Part shown: piece after piece, positions 4,628 through 7,385 of the stretch
Layout: every line of letters starts with the position of its first letter
Numbering within the stretch: the first letter of the stretch is position 1
Source of the DNA: Spirochaetia bacterium
Lineage (GTDB): Bacteria > Spirochaetota > Spirochaetia > Treponematales > Treponemataceae
Direction: 5' to 3'
Length of the DNA: 7,385 nucleotides
NCBI GenBank assembly: GCA_900769325.1
Contig: CAAGGF010000062.1
Coordinates: 1 to 7,385, forward strand
Program-made: the position numbers and the translations under genes
Notes under the pieces: model-generated
Databases searched by the model: none
What the model saw: only the letters and a program-made list of their open reading frames with translations
Told to the model about the DNA's origin: nothing

Positions 4628-5889
4628 TGCTATACAGATTAAGAAGTGCAACACATTTAAGTAAAAAAAAGAATGAAGTTGTTTTAGAAAATGATTTACT
4701 TGAAAAATGCCAGTCATTTAATTCAAGCGGAGCAGTTTTTGTTTCAAGTTTAAGCCATATTGCAAAAACTATAGAAGAACTTGCAGAGAAAATTATGATT
4801 TCTTTTTCCAATGTTGAAAAACAAACTGTAATACACGATGCAGAAGGATTTTTTGACAGTCTTGTAAATTCCGGCTTTCTTGTAAAAGGAAATACTTTGG
4901 CAGAATGCAATGCAATGGAATATGGCTGGGGATATAATCTGGCTCATAATGCTTGTGAAAATTCTAAAACTTCTGAACAATGTGCTTTTTTTCATCTTCC
5001 AGGTCTTTTCTCTCATTATAACTTTTATAAAAAATTCTTACCGGTTTTCTATAATTATTCAGAATTCTTTTATCCTTGGGCAAAAATAGGTTCCATTTAT
5101 GGTTCTCCTGCATTTGCAATCTGGAATTCTGGAAGAGCAAGAGGACGCAGCGGAAAAATCAGTGCAGAAATAGACGATGTAATCTCTCTTCTTTCTGAAT
5201 ATGGAATTTCAGGAAGATTTACATTCAGTAATTCACTTTTAACAGAACAGCATTTAACTGATACTTATTGTAATTTTCTTTGCAAAAAATTTCAGTCAAA
5301 AAATAACGGAATCATTATAGCCTCAGATTTACTGAAAAAGTATATTTCTGAAAATTTCAGTGATTTTCATTTTATTTCTTCAACAACAAAATGTCTGAAT
5401 GATTTTGACAGGTTCATAAAAGAATTAAAAGATGAAACATTTAAATATGTTGTTCCTGACTACAATTTCAACAATAATTTTGAAGCGTTAAATAATATTC
5501 CTGAGAATTTGCGCTCAAAAGTTGAATTCTTGTGCGATGAATCCTGTATGCCGAATTGTCCTGTACGAAAACAGTCTTACGAGCGAATAAGTCAATCATC
5601 ACTTTTTATTGAAACTGACGATGATTTTGTATGTCCTGATAAAAGACCTTTTACAAAATATTTTTCACGGATAAAGAAAAACAAAACCTTTATAAGCAGG
5701 GATTTAATCACTGAAAAATATATGCCTATGGGATTTTGTAATTTTAAGCTTGAAGGAAGAGAATACGGAGAATCCAGACTTTTGGAAGAAATTCTCTATT
5801 ATCTGGCAAAACCCGAAGCCTACCTTGAAATACGAGAAATGCTGTATTTAAATCCTTATGTCGATTTTCCTACTGGACGGCGACCTTAA
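4624..5889 (+). CDS. PqqD-like domain fused to Cys-rich, U32-like barrel protein
   Basis: A 421-residue protein in two parts. Residues 1-90 look like a second PqqD-type leader-binding domain (YRLR...VVLEND, FNSSGAVFVSSL, helical IEELAEKIM, GFFDSLVNSGFLVKG). The rest (about 150-421) fits an alpha/beta barrel: FTFSNSLLTEQHL (199-211), IIIASDLLKKYI, SSTTKC (C257), YVVPDYNFN, a CX3CX3C cluster in FLCDESCMPNCPVRK (C304, C308, C312), FVCPD (C337), and FCNFKLEGRE (C372) before a final helix. The KLEGR motif and late clustered cysteines resemble U32-peptidase-like proteins, many of which bind a 4Fe-4S cluster and act on RNA or ubiquinone rather than as proteases. There is no CX3CX2C radical SAM motif, so it is not a second SAM enzyme. 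It starts at an ATGA overlap with the HExxH gene. Likely role: partner or second tailoring enzyme acting on the leader-bound peptide. Confidence 0.65.
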   Translation: MMLYRLRSATHLSKKKNEVVLENDLLEKCQSFNSSGAVFVSSLSHIAKTIEELAEKIMISFSNVEKQTVIHDAEGFFDSLVNSGFLVKGNTLAECNAMEYGWGYNLAHNACENSKTSEQCAFFHLPGLFSHYNFYKKFLPVFYNYSEFFYPWAKIGSIYGSPAFAIWNSGRARGRSGKISAEIDDVISLLSEYGISGRFTFSNSLLTEQHLTDTYCNFLCKKFQSKNNGIIIASDLLKKYISENFSDFHFISSTTKCLNDFDRFIKELKDETFKYVVPDYNFNNNFEALNNIPENLRSKVEFLCDESCMPNCPVRKQSYERISQSSLFIETDDDFVCPDKRPFTKYFSRIKKNKTFISRDLITEKYMPMGFCNFKLEGREYGESRLLEEILYYLAKPEAYLEIREMLYLNPYVDFPTGRRP

Positions 5890-6618
5890 ATGAGTACTGA
5901 CTTTCATGTTCATTTTGGGCAATGGGGCGAAAACTATTTTGATTCTAAAAAAGTTTTTGAAAAGCTTAAAAACTTTGGAACAGATGAAATCTGGTTTTCT
6001 TCTACAACATCTGAACGCTATTGCAAGGAAAGTTTTGCTGTTCAGGCAAATGAAAGTCTGAAAGATAAATTGATTACAGGTCAGACTCTTTACGAACTTA
6101 TCCGATATGAGATTCAAGAAGCAATTTTAAATGCCAGGAATCTTAAAATTATTCCACATCCTTTGTACTGGGTGATTCCTGAAATTCATCTTTCAAATAT
6201 AATTTCTGTGGAAAAAGCCATAGCCGAATTGCCTTATGAGGGTTTTAAAATCCATCCGCGTGGAAATTACTGGTGTTTATCTGACAAGAGAATTCATTCT
6301 TTAGCAGATGAAGTTTTTTCATGCGCTTCCAGAAATAAACTGATGATTTTAATTCATTGTGGTGAAGACAGTTTTGAACTTCCGACAATTTTTGAAGAAT
6401 TTATTGCAGAATATCCTGATGTTATCGTCCAGCTTGCACATTGCAGACCTTTAAAAGAAACCCTTTACATGCTCAAAAAATATCCGAATGTTTTCTGCGA
6501 TACAGCTTTTGCAAGTGAACAGTCATGTAGGATTATTCGTGAACAGGGTTTTTCCGAAAAGTTACGATACGGAAGTGATTTTCCAATAGGAGTTTTGAAG
6601 ACAGACAAAGGATTGTAA
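5890..6618 (+). CDS. Metal-dependent amidohydrolase, probably C-terminally truncated
   Basis: The 242-residue TIM-barrel hydrolase carries the amidohydrolase-superfamily metal site in order: DFHVHFG (H6, H8) on strand 1, GFKIHPRGNYW (K120, H122), ILIHCGED (H156), VQLAHCRP (H184), FCDTAF (D204) and YGSDFPIG (D230) on strand 8. It is nearest to TatD/amidohydrolase_2-like proteins, which hydrolyse C-N, C-O or similar bonds. The ATG directly follows the stop of the preceding gene (TAA then ATG), so it is probably coupled to it and belongs to the RiPP operon. The product ends about 12 residues after the strand-8 Asp and lacks the final helices usual for the fold, so the 3' end may have been lost by frameshift or recombination. 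A peptide-tailoring, deprotecting or salvage role is inference. Confidence 0.75.
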   Translation: MSTDFHVHFGQWGENYFDSKKVFEKLKNFGTDEIWFSSTTSERYCKESFAVQANESLKDKLITGQTLYELIRYEIQEAILNARNLKIIPHPLYWVIPEIHLSNIISVEKAIAELPYEGFKIHPRGNYWCLSDKRIHSLADEVFSCASRNKLMILIHCGEDSFELPTIFEEFIAEYPDVIVQLAHCRPLKETLYMLKKYPNVFCDTAFASEQSCRIIREQGFSEKLRYGSDFPIGVLKTDKGL

Positions 6619-6673
6619 GAGCACCGCAGACGGAACGTTTAGACTTTCAAGAAATTAAGTCTGGAATTAATTA
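6619..6673 (+). other. Junction between amidohydrolase and nuclease remnant
   Basis: This short gap has no start or ribosome binding site. A frame other than that of the amidohydrolase is open through it and ends at 6671-6673, with text containing RIVRAPQTERLDFQEIKSG, which reads like ordinary protein but which I do not recognise. It may be the tail of a lost gene, or of the amidohydrolase after a frameshift, and marks the right edge of the RiPP gene set. Confidence 0.35.
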
Positions 6674-7384
6674 GTGTTTATATATCTTACACCTAACGGA
6701 GAAATACCTTCCGACAGCCACTGGAACATTCTTAGATACAGCGACATTAGAGACATTACAGACGCACGTTTACAATATATGAAAAAGTTTCCTTCTAATT
6801 TTGATTCAAAAATCATTGAATTGATCAGGGACTATAAAGACATATTATCTTATGTAATTATTTCCGAACTGAATTTTCAAAACCGCATGAAGAGCTTTAA
6901 TTCTGAATTTTTGGAAAAAGATTTTCCTGATTTAGAAGTGGCAAAGATAACTCCCTACAATGTGCTTTATAGGGACAAATCACTTACGCAGTTTGCATCA
7001 TCGAATACATCAGGCGGATATTTGAATAACACAGACCTTTGCTATATCTGTGTAAAATCAGAGTCAGAGCAGCGGGAAAAAGGAACAATTGAAGCATCTC
7101 TAGTATTTACTAATCATCCAGATAACCTTGCAAGCGGCTCTGCTTTTAGAAAAGCTTTTCCAGAGGCAGGAGAAAAGTTCCGTTGGTACACAGCTCTTAG
7201 AGTTGAAAAACAGCTGTTTACTGAAAACGAGACATTTGAAATGATGTCAAAAGAAACAGGTGAAAAATTTAATTCAATCGTAAAAGAACTGATTACAGAA
7301 TTGAAAGAAAAAATAAAAGGAGGTGCTTTCTGCACCGCCTCTGAACGCGGACTTTTTATGGGAGTGACAGATTATGTTAGATAA
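6674..7384 (+). pseudogene. PD-(D/E)XK nuclease family protein, C-terminal remnant
   Basis: The 236-codon frame opens at a GTG with no ribosome binding site and a stop two codons upstream. Its beginning, FIYLTPNGEIPSD followed by W and LRYSDI, matches the segment that in many PD-(D/E)XK nuclease family proteins comes directly after the catalytic E-X-K strand (YLTPxGxxPSD...SYxDI). The catalytic core is therefore missing and the gene is 5'-truncated. The rest (LIRDYKDILSY, RWYTALRVEKQLF) is typical of the helical C-terminal half, with no further motif that I recognise. The end contains the right copy of the 37-bp repeat; the 22 residues after it (beginning GGAFC) may be foreign, since the left copy is followed by a stop two codons on. 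It probably has no nuclease activity, and the assignment rests on one segment. Confidence 0.55.
7281..7317 (+). repeat. 37-bp direct repeat, right copy
   Basis: Identical to 2222-2258 in the same orientation and frame. Here it lies inside the C-terminal coding part of the nuclease remnant, where KELITELKEKI continues a natural-looking helix (FNSIVKELITELKEKI), so this is probably the ancestral setting of the repeat and the left copy is derived. Confidence 0.9.
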
Positions 7385-7385
7385 T
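7374..7385 (+). CDS. Possible start of the next gene (partial)
   Basis: An ATG at 7374 overlaps the end of the nuclease remnant in another frame and is preceded by GGGAG (7360-7364) with a 9-nt spacer. Only MLDN is visible before the window ends, so identity is unknown and the start may be chance. Confidence 0.2.

Noticed and set aside
4624..5889. The 421-aa protein as a second radical SAM enzyme
   Set aside because: There is no CX3CX2C motif; the CX3CX3C near residue 304 lies late in the protein, and no GGEP-like motif is present.
7319..7341. Hairpin around GGTGC/GCACC after the right repeat as a recombination site or terminator
   Set aside because: The stem has only 5 bp, there is no U-run, and the left repeat lacks a matching structure.

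Overview
The window looks like an accessory region of an AT-rich, host-associated bacterium. A treponeme-like spirochaete is my best guess from the style of the two-component proteins and the A/T-rich hairpins, but a gut Firmicute or Fibrobacter cannot be excluded. No rRNA, tRNA or CRISPR array is visible.

Left part (1-1955, all minus strand, richer in G+C). A translationally coupled set encodes a NarL/LuxR-type response regulator (1955 to 1305), a multi-pass membrane protein resembling ECF-transporter S components (1308 to 718) and a HisKA_3-type histidine kinase (721 to 116). The kinase stops just after its N-box. The next bases outward (118 to 106 on the minus strand) look like the terminal inverted repeat of an IS3-family insertion sequence, and a start codon with a strong ribosome binding site follows at 45, running off the window. 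I read this as an IS insertion that removed the ATP-binding end of the kinase and supplied its stop codon.

Middle (1956-2499). A non-coding stretch holds two palindromes, A/T-rich terminator-like hairpins and a 23-codon ORF that looks like a broken CxxC zinc-ribbon gene. That ORF contains a 37-bp segment repeated exactly at 7281-7317.

Main system (2500-6618, plus strand). This is a compact ribosomally synthesised, post-translationally modified peptide (RiPP) operon, too short at its head for routine gene calling. In order: a 40-residue precursor with a Cys/His-rich C-terminus (C22, C33, C35, C36); a hairpin attenuator; a radical SAM/SPASM maturase with an N-terminal PqqD-like leader-binding domain; a 157-residue HExxH putative metallopeptidase; a 421-residue protein joining a second PqqD-like domain to a Cys-rich barrel with a U32-peptidase-like LEGR motif; and a metal-dependent amidohydrolase whose C-terminus looks cut short. 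The genes overlap or abut, so they are probably co-transcribed and translationally coupled. A reasonable working model is that the precursor is recruited by the two PqqD-like domains, modified at its cysteines, trimmed by the HExxH protein and perhaps altered by the amidohydrolase. No exporter or immunity gene is visible in the window.

Right end (6619-7385). A 5'-truncated remnant of a PD-(D/E)XK-type nuclease family protein carries the second copy of the 37-bp repeat. The repeats bracket the whole RiPP operon, so it may have arrived, or could leave, by recombination.
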